NCBI RefSeq assembly: GCF_002865645.1
Contig: NW_020194512.1
Location: forward strand, 3,327,183-3,391,182
DNA: 64,000 nt
Direction: 5' to 3'
Source: Hyaloscypha bicolor E
Lineage: Eukaryota > Ascomycota > Leotiomycetes > Helotiales > Hyaloscyphaceae
Part shown: piece by piece, positions 12,848 through 25,704 of the stretch
Layout of the letters: each line of letters opens with the position of its first letter
Numbering within the stretch: the stretch's first letter is position 1
The notes under the pieces: generated by a model
Databases searched by the model: none
Seen by the model: the letters and a program-made list of their open reading frames with translations, nothing else
What the model was told of the DNA's origin: nothing
Translations under genes and position numbers: made by a program

Positions 12848-13769
12848 CTTCTGCGAATCTCAATGCTGGTTCGTACCCAAATGAAACGTGCAGAGTGAAA
12901 TGTTTGAATATAGTAAGTAGTATTGAGATCAGGCTCGAGTAGGGGACGATGGCGTAATTTCTTTTCTTATTGAAGGAGCGTGGAGAGATTTCGTGGAAAA
13001 AGTAACTGCACTTTGGTTCTTAAGTAAAGGCTCGCATTTGGAGGACATCTTCTTGAATGAGAGGACAACAACATAGCGCAAGAGGTTATTTCATGTCAGG
13101 GACAACTGCTTGTAAGAAAGTGGTGCAGATTCGGGAGTATCAGAGCTAGAGGACAAGAGTGAGGACTTCTCGCCTGAGAAGAATAGAGTAGTCAGTTGGA
13201 GGACAGAGAGGACAATAGGGAGTCATACAATGGGGCAAAAGGGTTTTGAAACAGGCCATACTTATTCCAAGCGAGAGGACAAGTGAAGTGGGAGGACAAG
13301 AGCACCGGCCGGTCATAGCCGACTCTCAGCCGACTCTCGCCCAGGTTCATTGGTATAAAAATGAAGAGTTCGTTGTAAAGCTATTGTGGTCATCGTGAGT
13401 CATGATCTCATTCTTCACTTATAAAGCCCTGGGTTTATCTCACAAGCCAGACGCTTCTTGACGGTGTGCGTGGCTGCCTTACAACCTCAGGCCCTAATTG
13501 GCCAGATTACTTGGAGTTGTCCGACTTTGTTATTAAGCGAGGAAACCCAACCCAAATAGGCAGAGATCCAAAAAATCCACGGCACTATCTGCGAAGCGTC
13601 TGAGGGTTTTTTGATTCCGATTTTGGCTGTCGTAGAAATAAATAGAATTATAATAATAATAAAAAAGAATTTTTATAATTAGTTATGTGAGAATGTAAAG
13701 ATTTGGTCGATGAAATCTTATTAATCCTATATAAAGGATTCTAAACCAGAGAGCAAAGAAGAGAAGAGA
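12848..13769. promoter_or_regulatory. Intergenic region with clustered GAGGACA words and a TATA box
   Basis: GAGGACA occurs seven times on the plus strand between 13041 and 13298 (starts 13041, 13061, 13149, 13199, 13208, 13275, 13292), plus one GAGGACT at 13161. About 50 bp after the last copy is a TATA-like GGTATAAAAATG near 13352. No convincing frame follows at the expected distance. From about 13620 to 13690 the sequence is A/T-rich, resembling a small RIP patch. The GAGGACA cluster could be protein-binding sites or a relic of a short tandem repeat. Confidence 0.4.
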
Positions 13770-13911
13770 TGTTGCATGGCAACTGTCACGTGCTGGCTCA
13801 CGTGACCACACTCCTTGTATTTAAGCTCTGGCCTTCCTGGCCACGCCTCTCTTTCTTCCAACATCTAGATTATCACACATTATTACAATATATCATATTT
13901 ATATTGTAACA
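13770..13911. mobile_element. Candidate solo LTR (142 bp)
   Basis: It starts TGTTGCATGG and ends TTGTAACA, giving the TGTT...AACA ends typical of LTRs. AGAGA directly precedes (13765-13769) and directly follows (13912-13916), a 5-bp target duplication, though the surroundings are GA-rich so chance is possible. Inside are two E-box-like CACGTG sites (13787-13792 and 13799-13804) and a TATTTAAG TATA-like word, as in a promoter-bearing LTR. It is unlike the RIP-damaged LTRs elsewhere in the window. It ends about 430 bp before the zinc-finger gene's start codon, so it could contribute promoter activity. Confidence 0.5.
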
Positions 13912-14339
13912 AGAGAGAGTTCAAGACTATAGAAATGGAGATAATTCGGGACGAAAATGGTGGAAGGAAAAAATGGCGGTGGCTCAAGCCTCCATGTTTC
14001 ACCCCCCCCCCCCCCAGAAAAAAAGTCAGGTGATCATTCCACCCCAAGCAAACTGAAGTTTCATGTGAAGAATGCCTGCATTTCCAGGAAAAAAGTCCTC
14101 CAGCCGCAAGGCGGAGCACAAGTGCGAACCAGCAACCCAGTAGTCCTCCCGGGGCTGCGAGGACAATAAAACATGGCCACCTCGCAGTAAGGCCACGTTC
14201 CTTTCATCCTTCTTTCTCATAACTTCTGCCTTCTCTTTGAATCCTCACTACGCCGTGGAGGGTGCGGATTTTTCGGTGTCTCAGTCCAATCTCACACTCC
14301 GCACGTCCGGCCTCCGATCGCCAGCCCCCGCATCTAACA
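13912..14339 (+). promoter_or_regulatory. 5' flank of the zinc-finger gene
   Basis: Non-coding upstream sequence of the four-exon gene. It contains a run of 14 C at 14002-14015, which may be an assembly or slippage hotspot, and a pyrimidine-rich stretch just before the start codon as in many fungal genes. The frame continues upstream of the chosen ATG only to a GTG at 14262, so it is probably 5' untranslated here. Confidence 0.4.
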
Positions 14340-17279
14340 ATGGGTTCGTCAAGATTAGGCCCGCCGCTCTCCAGCACTTGTGGAAGATGCAGCTACTCTG
14401 CTTGCATCTGCTATAAAACAGCATCAAAAGTTGCGCCTGCCGAATATGCACCTTTTGGTATCTATCCCGGCGCCGTACCGAGCACCGAGAGAAATAATGC
14501 CGTCGGATATGGATATTTCACCAACAGGTTTCACAGTGAAGTAGACGGGCTTCAAGCTGGTGTTGACTATCTGGATACATTCGAAGAGCAGGCTGAGGAA
14601 ACACCTTTGGGTCGAATTCGTGGCAAATCTTTCAAGAGACTGCTAGAGCTCGAGCAACAAGGTCGAGACTTGGGCCCCCGTTGGAAAAATAGGGAGAGGG
14701 TGGACAAGACTCCCCAGAAACTAGCTACTCCAGATGTTGCCCTAGATACATATTCGATAGATCCATATTCGATCCCCCCGCACTGCATTTTTGGTCTCCA
14801 CGATTCTTACACAGATCAATTCTTCCAAGATGGTACCGTCCCCTCGTTGGTTGACGCCAATGACGATTCCTGGAAGATCCAATTTGATTATGAAGGCAAT
14901 GAGTGTGACCGACCGGAGCTGTCAGAAGACTTTTTTTCTCAACTGGGCCCAGCCCAAGAGCAGTTGACTGGCGTTGCATATGAGTCAGTTCGGATCCACT
15001 CACACGAGGAGAGGGGCTACGCGAGCCAGCAGTATACGTGCAGCAAGGAATTACCTACAATCAATGAAGCCCCTTCAGAGGAGACCACAAATGTGGAGAT
15101 CGACGAACCACCAACAATTGCCAAGAAAGTTCCACAGAAGTCTCAATGGGCAACGCTACAGGAACTTCGCCTGTCATCCAAATTTCACTACATGAAGTTC
15201 CTCAGACTCACTGCCAATCACAACTCAAGAGGGATCAAAATGCTGAGACGAATGTACGGCAGCCCGAAAGGAATGCTTGGTACAGGCATAACGACCTTTA
15301 GAGACGTACTTAAGGGCCAAGAACCTCAGTCATTGAAGGAGATTTTTGCCTTTACCTGTCTATCCTATGTTATGTCCAATCTACTCCAAAAGCATGGGAG
15401 GATAGAAGGTTCTCAGGTTTTGGCTGATACAGATCGATGGCGACTGGCTATCAAGAAAGAGAAGGATAGGCTTGTCTATGATGAGGTTGTCAAGATATTG
15501 TGGCCCGAAATTAACTTCCTCAAGGAGCATTCAAAAGAAAAAGATGCCAATTCAACACCGCCTCCGACAGAGCCACATCTGGGCAGCATGGTTCCCACTG
15601 GTCTGACATTCGACGCCTCGACTGGGCCTCTCTATGTCCCATCGTCGATGTTGGCATATGGCACGACTGCATCATCAGACTTCAACTTCCTCGAAAGAGC
15701 TCGGGCTGCAGACTGCTCCAACATTGAAAACGATATACGGTCTGCACTTCAAGATCTAGACAGCCACCTCGGCCCAGATAATCAGCCTCATGACTACGGA
15801 TTGCATGACCATGTCAAGGGACTCTTGCAGGAAACAAGTACACATGACAATTTCATGTTTGCGGATTTCTTGAACTTCTATGATCCGCATTTGGAGAACA
15901 ACATAGACGCTGCGTCTGAGAAGCAGCCGCCAGAAATCGCGCCAACGACACATCCGCCAGACCGCCCACCCCAGATTTTCCCGCCTAACGAGCCGGTTAG
16001 CACACTCGATCCGGAGAAATTGGGCAACTCTTCTCCGCCGGTCGCCGACTCCAAGGTGCTGGACCAGACAGAATTGTTAGCGCCAAAAGCAGATGAGGTT
16101 CCCGCAGTTCCACCCTTGCTGGGAAGTCTCATTGAGACAATTATGTTTCAAGTCGCGGTGGAGTTCATGAAGTGTATGTGTTTCACTTTCTGCTTTCTTC
16201 TTCCTCTTTCAATCCCCCTGACTTCAGCATACCCTTACTAATGGACGTAGTCATCACGAGCCTGGGAGATCTTCTATTCCGCTTATCCGGCTGTGGTATC
16301 ACCTCTCGTCGCAAGAAACACGAAGTTGAGGGCTACACTCGACCCGTTCAAGAATTCGGCGAGTTTGTCACTAGAGCCGTAAAGCTTGTTCTTGAACCCA
16401 TAAAAGAGGACTTAGGTGAGGTAGATGAGTCCGTTGACGCTGTGCTGTGCATGGCAGACTCTTTCGTGAGGCTTGGCCGTCTTCACACCGTGAGAGAGAT
16501 TGAAGAATATATCATCACCACCGCGCGTGTAAGCTTTCATTACCCGCGTTGATGATCTATTGCTGATATTGGATCGAAGCATCTTGCCTGTAATTATACA
16601 TCGTTCACTACAATCGTGTCGAAAACATTAAAACGATGCCTAGCTGCTTCTGATCAAATGACATGGGATCATATATACCCTAGCTATGCTGCTGACCAAG
16701 AAGACTACTCAACCACGTACATCAAGAAGACGGAGGCAACAGAAATCGAGTGGGCAATACAGAACTTCAAAAAGGAGGACGATGGCGAGAACAACGTCAA
16801 CTTCACCACCATCAATGTCATTCAAACTGCCGAACCTATCACCACACGGCATGAAAGCAGTTCGTCCTCCCACTCAGACTCACTCCCGTCAAAAAAACAA
16901 AAGTATACCAGCCTCTTTCTCTTCCTCCTCCCTTCATCGATCTTAAGACTAACAAAACCCCAGACTCTCACCCCCCTCCCCGAATTCCAGCAACGAGCGC
17001 CAATCCTCCACGACCCCTGCCTCCAGCTCCAGCGGTGACCTCCCCGCTCCCTCAAAAGCGCACTGCCACTACTTGCACTGCAAGAGATCGTACACCGGCA
17101 AAGACGCACGCATAAACTTGCGGCGGCATATCAGGACCCTGCACGAAGGATGCAAGGCGATCAAGTGCCCGAACTGCAGATATGAGTCGTCGAGACGGGA
17201 TAATGTGCGGAAACACTTTTTGTTGAAGCATAAGGGGGAGGATGTGCCGGCGGTATTGATGTGCAAGACTAGGGCTTAG
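14340..17279 (+). CDS. C2H2 zinc-finger protein, four exons, 916 residues
   Basis: Gene model built by hand: exons 14340-16173, 16251-16528, 16580-16902 and 16964-17279. The introns (77, 51 and 61 nt) begin GTATGT, GTAAGC and GTATAC, end in AG, and contain branch-point words CTAAT, CTGAT and CTAAC. All phases join and the coding total is divisible by three. The start was chosen for its CAACAATGG context. A Cys cluster lies at residues 14-24 (C-x2-C-x4-C-x-C). Residues about 270-394 form a basic, helical, folded-looking block; acidic and Pro-rich linkers follow; basic patches at about 631-635 and 806-810 may be nuclear localisation signals. The C-terminus holds two zinc fingers: C846-x4-C851-x15-H867-x4-H872 and the canonical C880-x2-C883-x12-H896-x4-H901. 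A nuclear DNA-binding role follows from the finger type; the targets are unknown. Confidence 0.75.
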
Positions 17280-17940
17280 GGGGTGTTTGGATTTGTGGGA
17301 GGCGTTGGTTGGGAAAACTTATAGCGTTGTGCGGGATTTGGGGTGGGATGCAAGATATAATGAAGTGTGGGATTAATAGTTGGAAGATATCATGGAACGG
17401 GAGTATGTCAAAAGAAAATTATTTGATGGAATACAGGCTGGTCTTGGTAGGGACGTGATATTATGAACGGATCCATAGATTAGGAGCGCTTGTTTTGTCT
17501 TTATGGACTTCACATACCTTTCTTGGCGCACAGCATCTTCAAAATCATTTAAACATTGTACATTCAAACGCTACCCGTCCCCCATCTCAAACATCCCCAT
17601 CCAAGCGAGTATTCTATATATCCAAATATCGGCGATCTTCGTCGTGGTCCCTTATAAGTAACCTTTTAAAAGCTAATTTACCTGCTTAAATTAGCACCTT
17701 TGTGGCTGTTAGCAGCACAGATATTATAATATCGACAGCATCTTCAGGCCGCAATATTTCCGACATGTTACACTCTAGTAATTGTGTTATTAATGCTTTG
17801 AATCTGCTTCCACTAAGGTGCCCGTTACGTCAGGGGTTGGTGTGCAGGGGCTCTCGCCTTCTAGGACGGCGTTTTCTTCCACAGCCATATTAGGGAGCTT
17901 GCGAGAATCGAAGGTAGACGAGGGACCGGTTTAGTGTCGA
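17280..17940. other. 3' flank of the zinc-finger gene
   Basis: Ordinary to slightly A/T-rich non-coding DNA. Short frames on both strands lack coding character. I see no RNA gene. Confidence 0.4.
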
Positions 17941-18060
17941 ATGTGATCAGGTGACTGTACTGATCACGTGCAAGGCCAACTAGCCAGTACCAAAATGTAT
18001 ATAAACGGAGCTTTCCCCTCGATAGATTCTGTAGAGCAATCAATCATTTCAAGACCCACT
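17941..18060 (+). promoter_or_regulatory. Orphan core promoter-like segment at island edge
   Basis: It contains TGATCAGGTGACTGTACTGATCACGTG (written here only as overlapping TGATCA, CAGGTG and CACGTG sites) and then a strong TATA word GTATATAAACGG at 17997. No gene follows: within about 150 bp the sequence becomes RIP-type A/T-rich DNA. It may be the surviving promoter of a gene destroyed or displaced by transposons, or a fragment of an LTR. The 13-mer TCAGGTGACTGTA also occurs inverted near 53015, at the edge of the other gene island. Confidence 0.3.
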
Positions 18061-18897
18061 TATCCTTACACGTGTGACCATTCAATATTTAGGATTATTA
18101 GGAGCCTATTTAGATTTCCTGGGATAATTATTAAAACCAGGCTTGGCAAAAATACCTAAATTTCCGGTATTAATAAGTATTAATGCCAGAATCGTAAGGT
18201 ATTAATAGTATTAATAGTAGTATTAATTCCCTGAACCTAATTTTCCCCTTTAATTACAATTAACTTTTGAACTACTTCTCTTATAGAAAGTTTTTGGTAG
18301 TATAAATATTCTCCTTAATTTAGGCTTTCTATCTAGCTACTTATTTTATACTTTAGGCTAAAACTAATCTTAATATAGCCATTTTAAGTAAAAATAAGCT
18401 TTTGAGATTTTCGTAAGGCTTACTTATATATTTAGTACTTTAATAAGAAATGAAAATAAACTATAATAACTTAATACCTTCTTATAATATAGTCTAGTAA
18501 CCTGTAATAATTGGTCTACCGATTATCTGTCTCTTTAGAAAGGTATAAGGCTAGAATTAAGTCCCGAATTAGTAATAATAATCGAATCTCCTTCTTCTTT
18601 ACTACTATTACTACTCCGACTCGAATTAACTCCTTCCCTTAACTCGAGACTCATATCTCCTCTATTATTTAATATTAATATATAATATTCGCTTACCCGT
18701 CTCTAATTAACTAAGACTTTATAAGAAATTAGTATCTTATTTTACTTATTAATAAAGGAAGTCCGATTCTTTATATACTAATAATATATATCCTTAACCG
18801 GAATTAAAAAGATATTAAAGATATATCTAATAGGTATTTTTATACTTGAGTTTATTTATATTATTAAAAGGCTTAGGCTATAAAGATATATTAAGGC
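18061..18897. repeat. Island-to-AT-block transition, degraded repeat
   Basis: A/T content rises sharply. A cluster of TATTAATA words lies at 18160-18225. No coding frame is seen. The 5-bp AAGGC at 18893-18897 is the left target duplication of the Gypsy element that follows. Confidence 0.5.
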
Positions 18898-19214
18898 TAT
18901 TACAATTTAGCTTTTAACCTCATTAGCTAATATAGTTAGCTAATATAGTTACCTATATTCCATTACTTATATCCTATTACCTATATCCCGTTGCCTTCTA
19001 GATATATATAATGCGGCCGCCTTACTAGGGAAGTAGGCTTGAAATATACTAGAGATATTTAGAAAACTAAGCCTTTTTAGGACTAGTATACTATAGGATA
19101 TATATACTTCCTTATAGCCTTCTATATTCTAGTTTTCCTTTCCTTAGCTTTAAATCGTTTTTATAAGAGACCTTCTATCTTACTTTTCAAGCCCTGAATA
19201 TTATATTTATAATA
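18898..19214 (+). repeat. 5' LTR of Gypsy element (317 bp)
   Basis: It aligns along its length with the 3' LTR. It carries three units of the 14-bp repeat close to ACCTATATCCCGTT; the 3' LTR has five, which accounts exactly for the 28-bp length difference. A retained GCGGCCGC site at 19013 shows incomplete RIP here. Confidence 0.85.
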
Positions 19215-22200
19215 GTATTTAAAGCTTATTTCCTTTAATTCTATAGAGGATTTCAAATAAACCAATTTAGAATTATTAGTAATATAGGTACTACTAAAAT
19301 AATAGAACCTTAGAAACAAGAGTAATAGACTCCAGAATAATAAAAGCGAAAAGCTTTAGAACCTTTAGAGGAATCAGGTATTTATACCTTTATAAATATA
19401 TACTAGTAATATATTAGAAATCCCTCCGAAAACCCGAAAATTAAAGAACCTCGAATAAAGGCTATTCTTTAACTAAGTCCTAGAGTAATAGATATATATA
19501 GGCCAGTAATCTGACTATTACCCTTAAGCCCTATCTTATAATTTTATAGGCCTTATATATATACCGGTAATAAGATTACTAGAGAGGATATAGTAAAAGA
19601 AAAGTATAATAGATTAATATTCTAGGATACTATATAACTAGGAACTATATTAACTTCTACTAAGGCCTCTAGTAAAGCTTCTACTAGTTCAGGTTATTCT
19701 ATTAGTAGCCCTTTCCGAACTAAATATTCTATTAGTATTTCTAGAAAATTTATAAATAAGTTTATAGAAATAGAACTTTCTGCTTTTATTATAAAGCTCT
19801 TAGAGACTAATAATTATATTACTACCGGAGAGTTATATAAATAGGCTAAGAAACCTAATATCTTACTTTCAGATATTAATATTATTATAAAGAGCTATTA
19901 GAAAAATATCTAAAGAGCTATTTTATATAAAAATACTTATAGTTATAATAAAGCTATTCTTAAGAATACTAAGCTTTATAATACTAAGCTCGAGAATAAA
20001 ATCAAATACTATATAGTTATAATAGATTAGTTTATAATAGTTCTAGCTATTTCCGCTCTAGCTATTCCGAATTTTTCTTGAAAGAATTCCGAACTATTTC
20101 CTATTTATTCTTGTCCAGAATTTCTTATATCTTATACTTCTTTTAGAGCTACTAGAATTACTAAACTTTTAGATCTAACTCTTTTTACTAGAAATTATAC
20201 TATTTTCAATAACTGGCTAGTTTAGATTAAGAATAAGCTATAAGAAAATACTAATTTATATTCCTTAGAGAATCTCAAAATTATCTATATTTCTAGTAAA
20301 TTTACTAGTAATACTTTTGCCTTAACTAATTCTTATATAGATAAAGATAGTTCGAATTAGTACTATTAGTTCTTAGAGTTCTATTCCTATTTAAAGAAGC
20401 TATTTTCTGACTCTAATAAGATATAGAATACTTATTATAACTTTAGTAAACTTTAAATATACTTTAGTTAAATATTTTAGAAGTTCTATACTTTCTTCTT
20501 ATAACTATTTATAGAAAGTAGTATTAGTTTTTAAGATATTAAGTATAAACTAAATAAGAAGCTTCTATTAAAGCTCTAGAAGTTAGTATATATATACTAT
20601 AATAATTCTTCTATTAATACTACTTGCTTTATTTAGTATTATATTACTAATAACTAGTAAATTAAGACTATATATAAGAAAACTAAGAAATATAAGAAAG
20701 TAAAAGCTATTTCAGCCAAGTTTACTTCTAGTACTATATTTCTATATATTTCTAAGAAGTATATTCCTAAAAAGAAGCCTAAAGAGCCTATATTAATTAC
20801 TTTTATTAAGTATATACCTCTTTATAAGTATAAGTAATATTCTATAAAAACCGAAGATCTCTTAACTATTAGATACTATAACTATAATAAGTTCGGCTAC
20901 TATATTAGATATTATCCGGTTCTATATAGTAAGAAAACTAAGATAGCTTTTTCTAGAATTAAGCCAGACTTGGTTTTTATTTTACTAGAATATATTATTT
21001 TAGTAAAATATTTAGAGAATTCGAATTCTAATTCTAGTATAGAACCAAAAAATAAGTATTTTTAAAGAAAGTCTTTATTTTAGAGGCTTATAGTATAAAT
21101 TTAGTAGAGATTAATTTAACTTATCTAATAAAAGAAGATACTTTTATAATATTCTATATTATTAATATAAATAGATTAGGAATTAAATCTTTTTCTTTTA
21201 TTAATACTAAAGCTAATAGTTATACTTTTATTAATATAAAGCTTATTTAATTTATAAAGCGATTCTTAAGGATAGAACTATAACCTCTTTTTTTACTCTA
21301 TACTATATACGGTTTTAATAGAAAGCTAGATAAGTTTACTAAGAAATATATAGAAGTCTTATTTCTAATTAATAGATAAAGTATTAATATATTTATAATT
21401 ATTCTAAATCTTAGAGATTATAATATTATTCTTAATAGAAAATAGATAGTATATATTAATATTCTAGTTAATTATAGAAAATATAGGCTTATATAGCTAA
21501 ATAATAAGCCTAAATCTATATAATTCAGTTATATTATTAGTATTTTTTAATAATAGCTAGAGAAATAATCTAATAAGAAGTATTAAAAAGATACTAATTA
21601 AAAAGATTCTATTATAAGCTATTTCTGGAAATCTTTTATTCTCAAGTAATTTTTCTTTTTTCAGACTAATTAGAAGGAATTATATAAAACTATAGAGAAG
21701 AAGCTTCTATAATCTAATTAAAATATAATACTTAAGTAAAAGCCGAAAAAATAAAAAGAGGTCCTTAATAAAAAGCAAATATTAGATCTAGCTATTCTTA
21801 TTTCTATAGTATTTAATTATATAGCTAAGAGAGAAGATAATATTATTAATTAAATCTCTATTTATAAGATTAATAAGGAGCTTAAAGCTCGGAAAAAAGA
21901 AGCTATTTCTGGCCCAGAGAATTAATAACCGGAAGAAATAAAGCTTTAGTAACTATAGAGAATATTACTTTTGGAATTTAAGAAATATACTTCTATTTTC
22001 TTAAGAAAGAAATCTAATACTTTTTTTTTCTATAAATTATATAATTATAAGATTTAGATTAAAGGCTTAAAGGAAATCGAGAATATTAGATATTAACTTC
22101 TCTAGTAATAGTCTATTTAAGAGCTTCTAGAAATTAAGTATTTCTTAGAAAATAATCTAGCTAAAAGATTTATTAAAACTAGTTAGGCTCTCTTTCCTTT

Positions 22201-25200
22201 ACTAGTTCTTTTTATAAAGAAAGCAAATAGAGGTTTATACTTTTATATTAATTTCTATTATTTAAATAATATTATCCGAAAAAATTAATATTTTCTTTTA
22301 CTTATTAATAAGACTTTAAGTTAATTATTTAAGGCTAAGATTTATACTAAATTAGATATTTACTAAGCCTTCTATTATATAGCTATAAATCCGGACTCTT
22401 AGAAGCTAATAATATTTTATACTTGCTATAGAGAATATAAATATAATATTCTCTAGAAAGGCTTTATAAATAGCCTAGTAATATATTAATATTATATAAA
22501 TAATATATTTTTCGAGTATCTAAATAACTTTTATATAATATATTTTAATAATATTCTTATTTATTTAGAAAATCTAGTAAAATACAAATAATATATATAA
22601 AAAGTACTAGATTATTTATACTTTACTAGCCTCTAAGTAAATATTAAGAAATCGGAATTCAAAATTATATATATAAAGTATTTGGGTTTTATTATTTCTA
22701 TATCTAGTATTAAAATAGATTCTAATAAAGTTAAGATAATATATAACTAGTAATTCCCAAAAATAGTTAAGAATATATAGTTCTTTCTCGGCTTCTATAA
22801 CTTTTATAGATGCTTTATTAGAGAGTATAGGCAGATTACTAGATCTCTTATCTTATTTATAAAAAAGGGGATTTCCTTTAAGTAATTCGAGTAATATTAA
22901 AAGGCTTTTATTTATTTAAAAGAGGCTATAATTTCTATTCTAGTTCTATAATACTATAATTTAGATCTGCCTATAATAATAGAAATAAATATATCTAAAA
23001 AAGTAATTACTAGTCTATTCTTTTAATAAGATCCGGAAATAGGCCTTTAGTATTCTATAGCTTATTTTTCCAAAACTATATTTCCGGTAAAGCTTAATTA
23101 TAATATATATAATAAGGAAATACTTACTATAATACAAGTATTAGAGAAATAGAGAGCTAAGCTAGAGGGCCTTTAGGATGCTTTTTTTAAGGTCTATTTT
23201 AATTACTATATTTTAGAGTATTTTATAACTATTAAGAAGCTCTTTTCTTAATAAGCTAGATAAGCTAAGCTCTTATTCTACTATTATTTTAAGCTTATAT
23301 ATTATTCTGGAAAATCGAATAAATAAACAGATACTTTATTATAAAAATAAGATAAAGTAAATATTTAGAGCCAGATTAAGAAGAAGTTATAAACTCAAGT
23401 ACTTTTTTTTAAAAATAAGATTAATCCGGAGATTATCTATAACTTATAGCTTATAGTAATATTCTATAAAATCGATTTACTTAATCCGGAATTTAGCTCT
23501 AAAAACCAAGTATATACTAAAGACTTTCTAGAAAAGAATACTTTTATAAAAGATATAATTCCTCTAGAAAAAGATATTCTTTTAGAAGCTTTACTAGTAG
23601 ACTCTGCTATAATAGCTCCTATAGAAGTATTATTAGAAGCTTCTACCGAATATAATAGTTTATAATTTATAAATAAGATCCTATAAAATAATTATATATT
23701 ACCGGATCTAAAGAAGCTATATATAATAGCCTAAACTAAAAGTAATATCTAGATACTATAAGACAGCCTCCTTTTATACTATAAGAAACTCTATATTATA
23801 AAGAACGAAATAATTTCCGGATTATTTTTATAGATTACTTTAATTTATAAAGTATATAATAAACTTCTTTCTGGATATTCTAAATATATAAAGCTCTATT
23901 AATTACTAAAGAAGTAATATTACTAGCTATTTATAGATAAGGATATTAATTAATATTATAGTAATTACTATATTTATAGGAAATTATATATATCCAGAAA
24001 TAAGAAGCCTGGTTTGCTTTATTTCCTTCTAGTTCCTAATTATCTCTAGTAATATATTACTATAGATTTCAAGAGCTATCTAGAAAGCAAATCGGGCTAT
24101 AATATAATTATTATATTTATAGATTACTTATCTAAGTATCTAATTATGATTTCCGTACAAGATATAATTATAGCCAAGTAGCTAGTACCTCTATTCTTAC
24201 TTTATATAATATACCAAGTAAATATTTCAGAAATAATTATATTAGATTAGGAACTCTAATTTATATCCGATTTTTGAAGCGAATTCTATACGAGAATTAG
24301 TATAAAGCTCAAGTTCTTAATAGCTAATTATCTCTAAATAGACAGATAAATAGAGATTATTAATTAGTACTTTAATTAGAGATTATATCTATATATTAAC
24401 TATTACTAGAATAACTGAAATAAATAGATTACTATAATTAATTATTAATAAGTCTCTCTTTAGTATAAAACTATTAGCTAGTCTCTATTTATAACTGAAA
24501 AGAGCTATAAGTCTTATATCTTTCTGGACTAGAACTTCCCTATTAAAGCTAACTTATCTAAAAAGAAACTAAATAGAAATAAAGCTAAAGTATTAGTAAA
24601 TTAATTATATAAATTATAGTAATTTACTTAAGGTAATATAAAGTAAGTATAAGAATAATATATAGTATAAACTAATAAATACTATTATTTACTCGATTTC
24701 AAAGTCAAAAATAAGATATAGGTTACTATAAAGTACTAGAAATCCGATTATTTGAACCAGAAGCTAGAGAACTAAATAGAAGGCCTATTTAAGATTCTAA
24801 AATAGTATAGCTATTTGTTTCTCCTAAAACTGCCGGAAACTATAAAGATATATCTAGTTTTTTATATAGAGAAGCTATAAAAAGACTTCCAGAATTCTCT
24901 ATTAGGTTAAGTAAATCCGGAACCGCCTCTATTAATACTAGAGAATAGTAAATAAGAATATAGTATTAAGCGGATTATTATAGTCAAGCTAATAAGAAAT
25001 AAGCTAAAGTATAGAATTTATTAGGTTAGTTAGGATAAGAATCTAGTATAATATCTAGTTTCGGTACTAAGTAATAGCTTTCTAGTTTTATAAAGTTTCT
25101 ATAATAATAATATTAATATATTAGAATCTCTATAAAACCTATAATATTAGTTAGACTATATAAAAAATAATACTTATCTAGAACTATATGGAAATAATAA

Positions 25201-25359
25201 TAAATTCTCCTAAATTATATAATAAAGGTACTGGCCTTTTATATATAATATCTATATCTGAAATACTAGTTTATTTTAGAAAGGAAAATAATATAAAATT
25301 AGATAGATTAATAGCTTTTATAAAGCTCGGGAATAAGCTTATTCCAAAAGAGGAAATAA
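19215..25359 (+). pseudogene. Gypsy gag-pol remnant
   Basis: A CCHC zinc knuckle at 20874-20915 has all four ligand codons changed to Tyr (TAC, TAT, TAC, TAT) with the C-x2-C-x4-H-x4-C spacing kept. The protease motif at 21203-21214 reads N-T-K-A in place of D-T-G-A. The reverse transcriptase spans about 22060-22750, and its catalytic YxDD box reads YFNNILIY at 22541. RNase H lies at about 22960-23340, integrase zinc-binding region and core at about 23880-24520, and a chromodomain-like segment at about 24960-25110. Every loss is a single G-to-A or C-to-T step, the signature of RIP. In-frame TAG and TAA codons are frequent throughout, so no product is possible. The domain order identifies a chromodomain Gypsy element; the family beyond that is not determined. 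Confidence 0.85.
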
Positions 25360-25704
25360 TATTATAATTTAGCTTATAATCTTATTAGCTAATATAGTTA
25401 GCTAATATAGTTACCTATATCCCGTTACTTATATCCCGTTACCTATATCCTGTTACCTATATCCTATTACTTATATCTTATTACCTTCTAGATATATATA
25501 ATACGGCTGCCTTACTAGAGAAATAGGCTTGAAATATACTAGAGATATTTAAAAGGCTAAGCCCTTTCGGAACTAGTATATTATAGGGTATATATACTTC
25601 CTTATAGCCTCTTGTATTCTAGTTTTCCCTTTCTTAGCTTTGAATTATTTTTATAAGGGACCTTCTATCTTGCTTTCTAAACCCTAAATACTATACCTGT
25701 AATA
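25360..25704 (+). repeat. 3' LTR of Gypsy element (345 bp)
   Basis: Matches the 5' LTR but contains two more 14-bp units of the ACCTATATCCCGTT minisatellite (25411-25490 region). It ends in AATA, directly followed by the AAGGC target duplication. Confidence 0.85.

Larger units (their letters stand above)
18898..25704 (+). mobile_element. Ty3/Gypsy chromodomain LTR retrotransposon, RIP-inactivated
   Basis: Complete element of 6.8 kb bounded by two LTRs and flanked by the direct repeat AAGGC (18893-18897 and 25705-25709). The LTR ends are TA..TA, as expected if TG..CA was converted by RIP. A PPT-like AAAAGAGGAAATAA lies just before the 3' LTR. Inside are decayed gag, protease, reverse transcriptase, RNase H, integrase and a chromodomain-like tail in the order known for chromoviruses. 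Stops and D-to-N changes make it inactive. Confidence 0.9.

Noticed and set aside
14262..14339. Upstream extension of the zinc-finger protein from 14262
   Set aside because: The extension begins at GTG, not ATG. The ATG at 14340 has a good fungal context.
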